Source: Hanleya hanleyi (taxonomy: Eukaryota > Mollusca > Polyplacophora > Lepidopleurida > Hanleyidae). Taken from it: a stretch of 64,000 nt of DNA. Position 1 is the first letter of the stretch. The number at the start of each line of letters is the position of its first letter. Shown here piece after piece: positions 23,411-36,047 of the stretch. Under the pieces are notes generated by a model. That model was not told where the DNA came from. It was given only the letters and a program-made list of their open reading frames with translations, and ran no database searches. The stretch lies in contig JAVTVY010018702.1 of assembly GCA_036873755.1 (NCBI GenBank), forward strand, positions 1 through 64,000. Direction: 5' to 3'. The position numbers and the translations under genes were made by a program.

Positions 23411-24083
23411 CATTCGACTTTGTGACAAAAGAGATGATTACAATTTCGACATCGTAAACTATCCCTTTGTGGACAGTAATATTCCAGTGGCACCTGCATA
23501 TGACGTATACATATCTCGCCTAGTAGCATTTGCTAGATCCTGTGTTAAATGTGAAGATTTTAATCAACGTCACAAAACATTACCGCAGAAACTTATAAAA
23601 CAGGGCTATACCATCAAGCGCCTCCAATCAAAGTTTCTCGCATGCTGATAGCAAAATACGAGCGTAGCCTGCAAGATCTATGGCGTTACGGTTCGTAACT
23701 TGTGTCTAATTCCGCTTAACCCGGGGCTAGCGGCCGTATGAACCCATGTACTTCAAGATCCTCATGGTGCTCATATGAACAATCACAATTAAAGCGTGAC
23801 TGCATCATTCACTAGATGACTACTTTACAACGAATATCATATGGATTAAAAATATTAATCAGCGATACGGATTTGATATTTTTGGAACATCATGATGTCT
23901 TGCCGGCATCATTGACCGCTTCTCTCTTGCAGGAAACTAGCCTATGTTTATGTATACTATGATTGTCTTTTTTAAGTTGGTGCTAATGCTGTTATGGATG
24001 ATATATGGAATAGGTCTTTGGATTATGGACGCGGATATTCTTTAATGGACGACGGCTGAATTATGAATGACCGACCAGACGCT
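23408..24083 (+). pseudogene. 5'-truncated reverse transcriptase C-terminal tail plus 3' UTR, copy 1
   Basis: The + frame 23408-23648 encodes CDKRDDYNFDIVNYPF, PAYDVYISRLVAFARSC and QKLIKQGYTIKRLQSKF, the characteristic region just after the polymerase domain of a widespread metazoan reverse transcriptase family. The coding tail is followed by about 430 bp that also occur at 34413-34957 and 40464-40850, both in reverse orientation. All three share the same 3' end (agacgcttg) but begin at different points, the pattern of 5'-truncated retroposition. The upstream polymerase domain is absent. I cannot assign the element to a named clade. Confidence 0.72.
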
Positions 24084-25790
24084 TGAAATTGAAACATAAA
24101 TATTTGAGAAAACTCTTTTTCTATATTATCACGTAAGTATTTACAGTGTGAGGACCATACTGACGAAAAATATTCTAGTTGGCTTCGAACAAGAGATATG
24201 TATAAAGAAGTCAAGGCCATCACAAAGTTAACAAGCGCTGAATGAGCGCAAAGACCTCCGTCGAGGCAACAGGGTCAGTAGGGGAATAGTACATCACTGA
24301 ATAACATAGGGCCGGATGCCAAGCTCAATTTTGCATTTGTTGACGTGAACTTCACCGATGGTAATTAACGTGAGATTGAGGGTTCCCCACTAGCATGTCC
24401 AGCTAGGGATGTGGAAGTCACATTCCCCGCAAATAATATTTCTTTGATTTCACGTGCTTGAAATATTGGGGTATGGAATAGAGTATATTGATGGAAAACC
24501 TGGAATACTGCTTGAGACATTAGGCCCCTTCCCACCCACACCTCCCCATGAGAGGACACCCCCACCCAAATCAACACGTTAGCGGCAGAAATGAGACCCT
24601 GTGTGCCTAGTTTTACCAACTTGCTTGTGATTTTATGCTATAGGCCCTACACATCAACACTTCATATTTTGTATGTGTACAGTATAGCATCCTCATTGAC
24701 AGAATCCTCTACAAAACACAACTGATTTTACCGACACTTCGTTCTGATCTGTCTCAGCATCATGTGCGGATTCAATGAGCTCGGAATAATTTTGTATACT
24801 GGTGTTACAGGTCACCTTCATCATAATGTATCAATTACCATGGACTTGTACATGTATCACATTCATATTGAATGGTGATGGCTGATGAGAATATTGCCCA
24901 TATGGAACAAATGGCTGGATTCCAGCGAATAAAAAGTTCCTGTTAATCATAAACAACATACAATTAATAATACTATCAAATAATTATGTATATTCCTTGT
25001 CGACATCAATATAATACAGTCAATATTATGACTGAATCAGGGTAACAGATATCCAAGGGTATATATGTCTACACTAAACTGAAGGAGATCCATGATGCGT
25101 ATTATATTATGTTGTAAAACTTCACTTGCTAATCTCGATTATGTTGCTTATTCTGAAAATAAATGAAGTTATGAAAATAAATTTAGTATGATTGCCCAGT
25201 ATCCTCAAATTAGAAATATCTTCAGCAGCTAAAGTTAAGCCAATCATAACAATATATAACACCATGGTACTCAGGAAATGAAGTCTTTGTTTCTAGAAGC
25301 TAAATCATTTCTGACACATTCAAGTCCTCACCTGGTCAAGGGAGATAATTTTGTAAAAAAAAAACAAAAAAAAACAAGTATAGATCCACACTGGCGCAGA
25401 CCAGAAAGTTTTATGACCTTTGATGATATTTGTGGAGCATGCTGCAGGACTTCAACTTTCATGAATCTGATATTATCCACACAACCCATTCTACATGATA
25501 TTTTTGCCATAGCACCGATAAACTAGATCCCTTCATTAATGTGGTCTAGATCCAGGAGCTATTGGGGGCTGCAGGTTTTGTAAAAGTTAGATCCAATTAT
25601 TCTGAGAGAAGGAATGAAGTCCGGCATGGTTGTTTTGAGGTAAAACTGGGCATCCTTGAAAATGTCTGACCGATTGACACATGTATCACTCTGCCGGTCA
25701 TCATTACATGCGTAATGTTTATTTCCTGAGGAATCGGGGGGGGGGGGGGGGGGGGTTGTGGTCAATCACTGACTCTGATGCTTATGTGCT
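24084..25790. other. No gene recognised
   Basis: AT-rich unique DNA. It ends at a 21-base G run (about 25736-25756), a likely length-polymorphic homopolymer. Confidence 0.45.
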
Positions 25791-25799
25791 TCATGACAT

Positions 25800-27120
25800 A
25801 CGTGACAGGTTTATGGACTTACAACATGTTGGCAGAAGATTATTGTATCTTACATCAAGTTCATGGCTGGAACTATGAAATAAATTTAAAGGTAAACATA
25901 TGCCAAAGCATTGTACATGTATATGTGCTATGTCGCTGTAAATTGCAGGATTAGTGGTCTGTGGACTGCATGGTACAGTTACGGGCAGCGGCACATGTCT
26001 GCATAAGTTTTTCAGTGCTCTCCAGGTAAATGCCATGACTGGAAATATGAAATTAATTCAAAAGTAAACATGCCATATATGACATTGTACATGTATAAGC
26101 TTATACATGTGACATGTTGCTGTGAATCACACGTTTTTTGGCTTGTGAACTACATGATACTGTTATGGGCAGCAGCACATGTTTGCAGAAGTTTACTGAT
26201 GGTTTTCCAGTCCGAAACAGGCAGGGAAATATGAATTTGACCCAAAAATCAACCGGACTATTACACAAAAATACTACAATATAGTACATGTTGTTTGTGT
26301 TGAAGTTTCGCACAATTTGGATTTCACGGACTACGTGACAGATTTATCATGTGCGACACATGTTGGCGGAACTTTATTGATTGTTTTCCAGTCCGAAACA
26401 GGCAGGAAAATATGAATTCGCAGAAAAAAGCAAACCTGCATTTTACATAACAAAGACATAAATTTGGTACATGTGCTGCGCGTTGATAAATCGCACAATT
26501 TTGATTTGGCAGACTACGTGAAAGTCTTATGGACTAAGGGACATGTTGGCGGAAGTTTTCCAATGCATTCCCAGTCCCAAGAAAGGAAGGAAATATGAAT
26601 TTGACCCAAAAATCAACATGACTATTACACAAAAATGCTACAATATTGTACATGTTGTTTGCGTTGAATTTTTGCACAATTTGGATTTCAAGAACTACGT
26701 GACAGGTTTATCATCTACGCCACATGTTATCAAAACTTTGCTAATGGTTTTTTAATCTGAAACAGGCAGGGAAATATGAATTTGCAGAAAAAAGCAAACC
26801 TGCATTTTACATAATAAATACATGAATTTGGTACATGTGCTGCGCGTTGATAAATCGCACAATTTTGATTTGGCAGACCACGTAAAAGTCTTATGGGCTA
26901 CGGGACATGCTGGTGGAAGTTTCAATGCATTTCCAGTCTCAATCAAGCATGGAAATATAAATTTGACCCAAAAGTAAACATGAATTTTGAATAAAAACAA
27001 AGAAAAATAGCACATGTTGTTTGCGTTGAATTTTCATACAATTTGGGTTTCACAGACTATGAGACAGGTTTGCCATCTACGTTATATATCAGTGGAAGAT
27101 TACGGATACTTTTTTCGGGC
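25800..27120. repeat. Degenerate tandem repeat, ~180-bp unit, ~7 copies
   Basis: Units contain 'aggcagggaaatatgaattt', 'tacacaaaaatactacaata', 'gtacatgttgtttg', 'cacaatttggatttca' and 'gactacgtgacaggtttat', recurring near 25865, 26040, 26215, 26395, 26585, 26765 and 26945. Two subfamilies alternate between 26200 and 26930 (copies with 'gacccaaaaatcaac' and with 'gcagaaaaaagcaaacc'), suggesting a ~360-bp higher-order unit. Confidence 0.85.
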
Positions 27121-28444
27121 CCAAACATGCAGCAAAATAAAAAATAAACGAAAAATAAAACATGCATTTTACACAACATTACAAGTATATGGACCACGCC
27201 CCCTTTGTTCGGTTATTGATTTAACGACTAATTGGCTATAGTTCGATGGAACGAGACTGACCTGCGTTAGAACATATGTCATAGAACATGTTCGCATAGA
27301 TCTGGAGTAATGAAACACTCTTGGAAACAAGAAATGACTCAAAATACAAACCCGGAAATGTCTTGGTTTGCGCGACCTTGGTGACCTTCCCCACCGTAAA
27401 TTTTATTTCGGGAAATAGAGCCTAATAACGTGTTTGCTGGTGGAAAGGGAATATTTCCTGCCTCCTAGATTTTCACAAGCTTTCCTTTGATGGGGAAAAG
27501 AGGGAGAGAACGGGTGTAGTTTAGCCAAAGGGGGGAGGGGGAGAGAAAATTGATGGGAAATCTGACCTGATTTGGCAAGGTCGTTTGAGGTTCAGCGATT
27601 TGGGTTCAGCTTCGCTGTGAGTTTCAATTCGTTTCAAATGGTTCCAAAAGGTTTCAAAAAGTTTCAATTTGGAATGGAGTCTATCGGGGGAGAGAAGAAG
27701 CGAAAAATCGCATTGTCCGTCTCTCCAAGCTGGAGGGCCGCCATGTTCAATCTCTCGGTGGATGCAGGACAGGACCGGATAGATCTGGTTTCGAGATCGA
27801 GGTGGAACCCGACTACAGAAGCAAGGCCCACTGCAATGCATTGCAATGGGGAACCCCATTATTTCAATTGTGTCCAAAAAAAAAGGTGCAAGATTTCGTC
27901 GGGAACCATGACGATCCCTATTGGAAATACTATGAGTCGTGGGTTCCCCATATGACAATTATTTGGCGGGAGATTTCACGTTGCGTTCCTAGACCTCCGT
28001 CTGATCGACGGAGGTAAAAACCAGAACTAGAAACATCGTTTTACTAGACCCCATAACCTTGACGCATGGTTTCAATATGTTATTTTTTGGTGAAGATCAG
28101 AGGTTTAACTTACATGATAATGGGATGAATGGATGTCTCTTCAAGTGAACTGCATTAGGTTCTGTGAATGACTCTGATAGGTTCGTCAGCTCTTATATAC
28201 ATTTCGAGATAAATGAAATCGTTAAGGATTGCAGGAAGGTAGTGAGGCGATGAAAAGACGATATAGGATTCGCCGCATATGTTGGATGTTGTATCTGATT
28301 TCCATGATCAAGTATTGATAATACCATTAGTATTTCGTGAATACCAGTATGGTGAAGCGCTGAATGAAGATGCTGTGAAGCTGAAAAAGCTATTAAACAT
28401 ATTCTACCGATAACATGTAATAGTGAATTTCTCTATTATTCCAG
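27121..28444. other. No gene recognised; end of intron 1
   Basis: Overlapping ORFs of 127 codons (+) and 145 codons (-) at 27521-27958 have no recognisable motif and lie in a stretch with 'gtttcaa' mini-repeats (27620-27670). A 9-bp hairpin (acctccgtc/gacggaggt) lies at 27990-28015. A polypyrimidine-poor acceptor (ctctattattccag) closes the intron at 28444. Confidence 0.45.
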
Positions 28445-29092
28445 GGATATTAGTCCTCACTCTCACTCGAAAGAGAACATGTGCCAAGTCGTATCGCCAT
28501 TTGTGGGTGTCGGGTTTCAAGAAGGCGAAATGGAGGGGCGTTATTAAGGTACTCCCAGCTCTCAACCCAAAGGATAACACACAGCGTGTACCAGAGAAGA
28601 CAGTTGAACCTCTGCTGACAAACTTTGACAGAGAAGTCCTGGCCAGTCTCGATAAGTTTTATAACAAACCCCTGGAGTTAGTGAGAATTGCATTTCCAGC
28701 CCTTTTTTCCTTGGCACTATGCCCGGTCACGATCTATCTTTATGATCCTTTAGTGGCGTCCTTGTGGCCGACATCCCAGTTTACCCCCCGACCTGATATC
28801 AATGACGCCATCGCTTGTTTCCTTAGTCCAGCAGGCTTAGTCTATGCCACTTCCTTCGGGTTTGCCTTTCAACAAGCGATGTCCAAGCAGCACGAGGTCC
28901 TGGTCCACGTGACCGGAGAGATCAGCATGATTGACCAAATTGCCACCTTGAGCAGCAAGCTCCGTTTACTGTCGATTGAGTCACGTCTCGAGATCTACCG
29001 AGCGATCAAGGCAGAAATCATCTTTATGATTTTACAAATTGAGCGGAGAGATGTTACGACATTTCAACATCAACCGCACGAGGATATCAAAG
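28445..29092 (+). CDS. Host gene exon 2: DUF4239 (bestrophin-like) domain, N-terminal part
   Basis: The exon begins with two bases that complete the codon left by exon 1 and continues ILVLTLT-RKR, finishing a transmembrane helix followed by a basic stop-transfer cluster. It encodes residues 429-643 of the model. A ~70-residue linker precedes two more hydrophobic segments (about 506-527, LVRIAFPALFSLALCPVTIY, and 550-571, FLSPAGLVYATSFGFAFQQ). A long helical region follows (VTGEISMIDQIATLSSKLRL). The layout of two helices followed by an amphipathic segment matches PF14023/DUF4239, a family related in shape to bestrophin channels and found in bacteria, algae and some animals. It ends at caaag|gtaatt with one base of a codon. 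The open frame starts upstream with a GTG inside the intron, so the acceptor, not an internal start, sets the beginning. Confidence 0.8.
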
Positions 29093-30238
29093 GTAATTGG
29101 TATAGGTGCCCGACAGTAATTATAGAGAGCCATACATACATCCACTTAGTCTCGTCCGCGAGAACACCTTAGAGAAATTAACAGTTGGTGACGACAAGGG
29201 AAAATCGAATCCTCTTGTTCGCTTTGTCTTTCATGCAGAATAGTTCGCTTTGTCTTTCATGCAGAATAGTACACAAGGTTAAACCTCTCTAGTGTACCGG
29301 TACATACGAACTGTTGTCTATGATATATGAGATACACACTCTCTCCCATCACGCTCATATTCAGTACCTGAGTGCCGAGGTTTCTGAGGAATTCCCTTGA
29401 TAGTCCTCTTCATTCTGTGACCTCAAAGGTATTTGTCCAATCCGTTCATTGATCATCGCTCGAGCGTGATAAAGAAAGAAATCATGTATCTCTAGAGAAT
29501 AGACTGGGGTATTCGATTTGTTATCCTAACATCATTGCAAGAATACGGGGATCAATTAGAAACAATACGACTTAAGCATTGAGGGGGGGGGGGGGGGAGA
29601 TTCAACATAGACCATGATCGATGAAAAAATGAAAACAACTCCTACACTATTTCTATGGTGACTGATGATATTGTTTTGATAAGACTACAAACTCGGAGCT
29701 TGCCTTCTTTATTGAAGGTAATTTAATGCACGGGCTTTGGATTTGGTGAAGTATTTCTATGACAAAACTTAATATTTTTGCCAGTACCTCAGTATGGTAG
29801 CATAAAAAAGCTGCCAAAACTTAAATACTTGTGATGTCCCCATTCCACCCCCTGTAATTTTTGCTTCCTTCTCCTGTAGTTTGGGCTTCCCGCCCTGGTA
29901 ATTTATGCTTCTTTTCCCTTGTGACCACCCTAATTTCCAGAGGGAGAGATTTTCACGCGCTTATTACCAATGAAAACATTCCGACTTCTAGGCAATGCAG
30001 TACTAATGCCGTTTCGACTATTCAGCCTTGTCTATTTGTGTACAACAGCTGTGTTGTCGGTCTATGGAACTGAATAAGCGTTGCAACATAATTGATACTT
30101 TACAACATAATTGATAACGGGGGGGGGGGGGGGTTCAGTTGAGAGGGGCATCTGCAAGACTGGGTCGGGGCGGGGCTCAGATAACTATCTACATATGCCA
30201 TTCCTTCTCTCTAAGAACTTTTTCTCCAAATATTTCAG

Positions 30239-30401
30239 TAAAAATCTGGAGTGTCTTGGATTTATTACGAGGAGTTCAACTGGACGACTCGGATCACATG
30301 GACAGAGTTTTGTGTGATAAAATTGTTACACATATCACGCGAATCAACAACATCTGCTCTGACCGCATGGGATCAATGCACAGCAGGATACACCCTCTAA
30401 A
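30239..30401 (+). CDS. Host gene exon 3: DUF4239 middle
   Basis: A 163-bp exon after acceptor tatttcag. Its first two bases join the single base of exon 2 to give Val, then KIWSVLDLLRGVQLDD. It encodes a helical soluble stretch with RVLCDKIVTHITRINNICSD. It ends ctctaaa|gtaagt, a consensus donor, leaving two bases of a Lys codon that exon 4 completes. The exon sits 1.15 kb after exon 2. The next exon is 24 kb away across nested transposons. Confidence 0.75.
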
Positions 30402-30830
30402 GTAAGTATGCCTATGAACAGAAGTGATGTCTCTCTTCAAGATAAGTATGTCAGTGAACGCAATTAGGATACACCCTCTAAAGTATACCTGTCAACACAA
30501 GTAGGATACACTCTCTAAAGTATGTCCGTGAAAACAAGTAGTATACATCCTATAATTATTCCTGTGAACACAAGTAGTATAATCTATAAAGTAAGTATGC
30601 TCATGAACAATTAGGATACACCTTCTAAAGTCTGCCTGTGAACAACAGTAGGATAACCTCCAAAGTATGCCCATGAACATCTGTAGGATACACCCATGCA
30701 AGTAAGTCGGCCCGCGAATACCAGTAAGATACACCCTCTAGTGTACTTGTGGATATGAGAAATATAATCTTGTAGAAGTAAGTATGCCCGTGAACACAAG
30801 TAAGACACACCTGCTGAAGGAAACACGCCC
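30380..30830. repeat. Minisatellite, ~40-50 bp unit, left part
   Basis: Units such as 'aggatacaccctctaaagta' and 'tgcccgtgaacacaagta' repeat from the end of exon 3 to about 30830. The same units reappear at 53665-54075 on the far side of the mobile-element block, so the insertion probably landed within this array. Exon 3's last bases (acaccctctaaagtaag) are themselves the repeat unit, so the array appears to have grown from the exon-intron border. Confidence 0.85.
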
Positions 30831-31079
30831 AGTCTGATTAAAATAAGACCCGACTATCGCTTCGCCTTAGTGGGTCTGGAGTAAAGTCTATGTGATGGAT
30901 GGCCACCATTAGGTAGAAACCGTTTATTGTCGCCGTAATTGTGAACATTGTTTTGATAACTTCCAGAAGAAATCTGCGCCAAACGGTTGAAAAATGTCAA
31001 CAACAGCCGTGAGTCTACAGGAGTGCCGCCTATTTCAAAGAAACCGGAGACCGTCGAAAATAAAACATGTATTGTAAAA

Positions 31080-31345
31080 ATGAAACATTCATATGTAATG
31101 TTGGTGTGTATTATCAAATCAAAACTGCTATCAATGTATGCCATATTCCTCCTATTCGGAGATTCCTGCGATAGAAATTATCTCCCCTTGATTGTCCGCT
31201 AGGTGGCGTGCGTCCGTCGCAAGACGTGTAGCTGGTGTGGAGGACGGGCTGGGCAAATTAAAATTGATAGCAGGATTGATTTGATAATAAATACCAACAT
31301 TATTCATAGATGTTTCACATTTATTGCTCAAATCTTCACCTGCTA
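31080..31345 (-). repeat. Terminal and internal complementary repeats of the DIRS-like element (3' side)
   Basis: The reverse complement of 31130-31215 ('gccacctagcgga', 'ggagataatttctatcg', 'aggaatatggcatacattga') matches 53375-53465. Inside this block, 31080-31136 and 31262-31325 are inverted copies of each other ('tgataataaataccaaca' / 'tgttggtgtgtattatca'). DIRS-type elements are known for inverted terminal repeats plus an internal complementary region at the 3' side, and this arrangement fits. Confidence 0.7.
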
Positions 31346-33653
31346 TCAATGTAGGCCAGACTCCCAACGCACGAGCCGGCTTTGTTGTTGGATTGTGCGG
31401 AGCTCTCCATTGTCCTGATTGTTTCAGATCTGGTATGCCTAGTAATATCCTAATAATTCCCATGTCGTATAGAGGCGTAGGGGGCTCAAGGAATTACAAG
31501 TAATACGGTGAAATGGTGGAGTATTGTACCGACCAATCTTCTGTTCGCCAGATCATCAGGTGCCATCAAGGTCCCTTCGTCTCCGGCATGGTATGCTTGC
31601 TCGTGCTTACCGAAGTGTCAGAATCTGGCTTGCTCGGTTGCGGTGCCCCCTCTTTTGTTGATGGGATTAGTGAACTATGCGTTGTGCTGCTACTATTGGG
31701 CCCAACGTAGTCATCCTATCTGTCTGCACGGACAAGTCCCTAAGGTAGAAGCCGGCGAATGTTGAGTTGGAACTTCAAGCACACGCATCGACAGTGTCAT
31801 TCAATGATAGGTTTTTCCAAAGTGGCTGAGATGTAGCAATGGCTCTCACTTCATGAGACGAAGCCCTAGACAGGAGAGGTGGAGCGTCGATGGCTAATTG
31901 ATACGTCCAGTAAATTGTCGTCTTCAGCCAGGCCACAATCGAAGTTTTAGTGATGTCGGCTGATGCATCTGGCTGTAATGACAGAAACAGGAGTCGCCTT
32001 GCGGGTCTGCCCTCTGAATGTAGTGGCGTAACGCTCTGGCTGGACACAGAAATCAGTTCTCTTCCAGTGGGCCGACGAACTCTGCTAGTGCAGAAATCTG
32101 GTAGAGTCTTTGTGCACACGGTTCCTGTCGAGTAAATTTGTTCTTTGCGATGAACTCCGGAATCGAGCGGAAGGGTACTCTGGACCAATCTGCCGTCCAT
32201 GTCAAGGAAATTCGATCCAGTGCATGAAGTTCTAATATTCATGTAGCTAGAGAGTACGCCGTCAGGAAGGCCGTCTTGTATGCTAAGGCCTTGATGGCCG
32301 TCGACTGCAGAGGCTCAATTGGTGGGCGTAGTAAACACTCAAAATCACTCCCCGGTCCCATTTTGGTGATAGATAACGTATTCGGTGAGACTACAGAGAA
32401 AAGGACTGGAGGAGAGCTGATAAGTTGCTATCCTGTCCAATAGTAATTCCGGACGTCAATTTCAGGACTCTGGATAATGCTGAACGCTACCCCTCTATAG
32501 TACATGGTTGAGAATTCCTGTCCTGGTGGAGGTGTAATTGGAAGTCATACTACTGAAACAGAGGCAGTGTTGGGATCGAGTCCCCTGGTCTCGCACCAAC
32601 TGCTGTAGTAGACACACTTCGACTGGTATAACTGTTAAGTCGATGTTTGCTGCCGCCATCGCTTCTGCAACTGGCCTTGAAAGTCCCTGGTCTGCGAGGG
32701 AATCCTGGATAGTCTGCAGACATGTAGGTTCAGCCACAGCGGGTCGTGATAGTTGATCCAGTAGTCCGAGCCACCAAGGCAGTTGAATTGGCTGGCCTGT
32801 TAATAGTCGTACAAGCAGAGGGAACCACGGGCGATGCGACCAACATGGTACTACCAGCAAGATGACACAGTCGTGTTCCATTATCTTGGTAAGTACCTTC
32901 TGAAGGAGCGCAATCGGTGGGTAGGCATAGACGAAAAGGTTGTCCTAGTTGAGTGAAAGTCCATCGATCGCCCATACTTGTGGATCGCGGATCGAGCTGA
33001 CGGAGGTTGGGATTTGAGCGTTGTTCCTGGTTGCGAACAAATCCACCAACGGTCGTTCCTAAATCGACGCTAGCTGTCGGAACCCTCTGTGTGAAGGTGC
33101 TATTCCGTCTGTAGTAACATGTCCGGTCTGGAGAGGCTGTCGGTGATGACATTCAGGTGACCCGGGACATGTCATGCTGTGACTTGACATCGCTGATATT
33201 ATGCCCTTTGGAATGAGATCCACGTCTCCTGGAACTGTGATTGGGAACTTGTTCCTCTCAATTTTTTTATGGAGCTGACCACCGTAGTGTTGTTGGTCGC
33301 AATCAGTACGGACGTGTTGTGCAGCTGTGAACTCCAATGGCGGACTGCAAGTTGATCGCAGATTTCACCAGGATGTCGATGTGTTGCTTGGCCTGCTGTG
33401 GGGTCCATCTGCCGGATATCTGTTGCTAAGCAACCTGTCAACGACACATCGGCGAATAGGTGCTTCTTCGGGAGTGGTCGCTGAAGCGGGATCCCGGACA
33501 TCACTTTCTCCCTGGACTGCCACTATTCTAGGAAGGGACGAAGATGTTCCGGGACGGGGACTCGAGAGTCGAGTGTTCTTGCCCGCAGGTACGACTGTAG
33601 ATGAAACTGTAGCGGGCGAACGTAGATCCGTCCGAACTGTGTAAGGATGGTAG

Positions 33654-34158
33654 TTAAAGAGGTAGTAGCGTGATTTTAATTGTTTGGGTAAACTGAATAG
33701 CATGATTACTTGCAACATTTGCCAAAAGATTTTCAAATCGTGAAGTCTCGTATTTCTTATAGGGGCCAATGTTGTCAGATTCCTCAATTCAGTCTAGTAA
33801 ACAACATGAAAATGGGAAATGACTTAGATGACGTCGGATAACGTGACCATGTGTCCATGACGTCACGTTAGAAGTTGTCACAGTGCAATAAAAGTTCTAA
33901 GATCCAGTGTAACGTTGCAAAGCATCATGCCCGGAATGCCAATGCGTGTTTTGTGACGTCATCTCAGGCACTAGGGCCTAGTGCAGGTGCTGTCACGTTT
34001 TTCAGAGAATACCAGAAGTGTGATTTCAATGCCCTTGATATTAAAAAATGAGGTTACAGAAAAACGTTCACCATAGTTGATCTCAACTACTAAATAACTT
34101 TTATTGAAATATGTTATTTGCTGAACATTTTTTTTAAATGACGCTACTACCTCTTTAA
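33654..34158. mobile_element. 505-bp MITE with TTAA ends inside the DIRS RT/RNase H region
   Basis: TTAAAGAGGTAGTAGCGT at 33654-33671 is the exact reverse complement of 34141-34158. The terminal TTAA on both ends would be a TTAA target duplication as in piggyBac-type insertions, though the inner ends (AGAGG..) are not the usual CCY of piggyBac. No coding capacity. It separates the RT thumb from the RNase H domain of the host retroelement. Confidence 0.8.
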
Positions 34159-34412
34159 TAACCCGAGAAGGCCTTGCCAGAGACGTAAGTGTAGTGACCG
34201 GGAAGATAACAGTCTTGGGACGAGACTGTATCTTTATCCAACGGTCCTCGGCTGGTAGAACTATCTGTTTCTGAGTGTCTAAGACCGCCCCGATGTACTG
34301 CCGTCGCTGTGCCGGCTCCAATTCCGACTTCTCCGGATGTGGAATGAACCCAGATGCTGGCACCTGTGACTCCTATATGATTCTATGTTAATTGCCCTGA
34401 GATTGTAGAATT

Positions 34413-34957
34413 ACAAGCGTCTAGTCCGTCATTCATAATCCAGCCGTCGTCCATTAGAGAATATCCGCGTCCATAATCCAAAGACCTATTCCATTTCCAT
34501 ATAACAGTATTAGCACCAAATTCAAAAAGACAAAAGTATACATAAACATAGGCTTGTTTCCTGCAAGAGAGAAGCGGTCAACAGTTTTCAATGATGCCGG
34601 CAAGACATCATGATGTTCCAAAATATCAAATCCGTATCGCTGATCAGTATTCTTAATCCATAATATTCGTTATAGAGTCGTCATCTAAAAATGATGTACC
34701 TCAGTCACGCTTTGATTGTGACCGTTCATATGAGTACCATGAGGATCTTGAAGTACATGGGTTCATACGGCCCCTAGCCCCGGGTTAATCGAAATTAGAC
34801 ACAAGTTATGAAACGTAGCGCCATAGATCTTGCACGCTACGTTCGTATTTTGCTATCAGCATGCGATATGTATCGCCAAATTTGAGAAACTTTGAGTGGA
34901 GGCGCTTGATGGAATAGCCCTGTTTTATAAGTTTCTGCAACAATGTTTTGTCATGAC
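34413..34957 (-). pseudogene. Reverse transcriptase tail family, copy 2, inserted in the DIRS RT
   Basis: The - strand encodes KTLLQKLIKQGYSIKRLHSKF and FGDTYRMLIAKYERSVQDLW, homologous to the + strand tail at 23570-23680, followed by the shared 3' region ending agacgcttg (34413). The 5' truncation lies near HDKT, about 170 bp downstream of that in copy 1. The insertion splits the DIRS RT just after the FTRI segment. Confidence 0.75.
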
Positions 34958-35091
34958 TGGTGATGTGATGCGGGTGAAGCACCAAGGAGCGATCGAGACG
35001 CCGAACGGTAGAACCTGCCACTCGAATCGTCTCATGTCAATGATGAAACGCTGATAACGCCGACGAGGTTGATGAATGGGAACGTGAATTG

Positions 35092-36047
35092 AAGCGATAT
35101 GCAAGAGGTGGGAAAATATGACGTCTGGCGAATAAAAAGCAACCATATGACTCTACAGGAAAGCTTTCCTCGGCACCTCACATTCAGATTCGAGAATACG
35201 GTCGATTCTCGGACGTAGCCTTAGTATCTCAGCCGCGCTTTTATTGCAGATGTTCACGTGAAGAATATGAAGTATCCACACGGCCCCTAGCACCGGCTAA
35301 AGAGAAATTAAATACGCTAGCTCGGGAGCTGTGATGACAGATCAGCTCGAAGCAATAACTCATCTGATGTTAATTGATGAGCATCGAGGACGTCTGATGA
35401 AGTAAACGCCCCAGCATGGGTACACCTGGTAAATTCAAGAATACCAAGAAAAACTAACCTGTAATGCCCGTCGTAGGCCCTAAATTTTCCACCAAAACAA
35501 TAAACCTACATATATTTGTCGAGAGACATGTACAGAAAGCGGGTTCCTCGGGGACTAACAGTCCACCAGCAGAATCCTACCATATACGGGTAATAAATTG
35601 GAGCGACATGCAAGAGGTGAGGAAAACTGACGACTAGAGAGCATCCATATGAGTCTTCAAGACGACGTCGGACTTTACAGCTTAGTTTCTTTCTAGATTT
35701 CTTGCATTTACCAGGTTACCCCATGTTAAGGCGTTTACTCCATCAGACGTCCATGAGGCTCATCCATTAACATCAGATGAGTTGTTTGAGCTGACTTGTC
35801 ATCACATCCCCCAAGCTAGCGCATCTAATTCCGCTTAAGCCGGTGCTAGGGACCGTGTGGATACTTCATAGTCTCCACATGAAAATCTGCAATAAAAGCG
35901 TGGCTGAGATACTAAGGCTACGTTTGAGAATTCACCGTATTCTCGGATCTGAATGTTAGGTGTCGACGAATACTTGCCTGTCGAGTCATATGGTTGCTTT
36001 TTAGTCACCAGACGTCAATTTTTCCCACCTCTTGCATATCGCTCCAA
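35092..36047. mobile_element. ~955-bp foldback element inserted in the DIRS RT
   Basis: The segment 35092-35450 matches the reverse complement of 35690-36047: ends 'gatatgcaagaggtgggaaa', then 'agcaaccatatgactc', 'cggccc ctagcacc', 'catctgatgtta'. The centre (35450-35690) holds a further direct partial copy of the end (35602-35665). It cuts the RT between DAYLQ and HVPIH. No transposase. Confidence 0.75.

Larger units (their letters stand above)
13635..28444 (+). other. Host gene intron 1 (14.8 kb)
   Basis: Bounded by donor gtcagt at 13635 and acceptor attattccag ending at 28444, phase 1 on both sides. Its content is repeats, hairpins, a hammerhead ribozyme motif and a reverse transcriptase fragment, listed separately. 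Stretches 13800-14230, 15060-15880, 21030-22290 and 24090-25790 show nothing beyond short unsupported ORFs. Confidence 0.7.

Noticed and set aside
24880..24910. Second hammerhead-like ctgatgag
   Set aside because: No CGAAA partner or helix II is found downstream.
27521..27958. Overlapping 145- and 127-codon ORFs
   Set aside because: Mutually antisense, no motif, located in an intron with short GTTTCAA repeats.
29220..29270. 27-bp tandem duplication (gttcgctttgtctttcatgc..)
   Set aside because: Real but trivial slippage-type duplication just after exon 2, with no further structure.
31508..33644. Plus-strand ORFs such as 33327-33644 and 31508-31765
   Set aside because: They are antisense to recognisable DIRS RNase H and recombinase motifs on the - strand.
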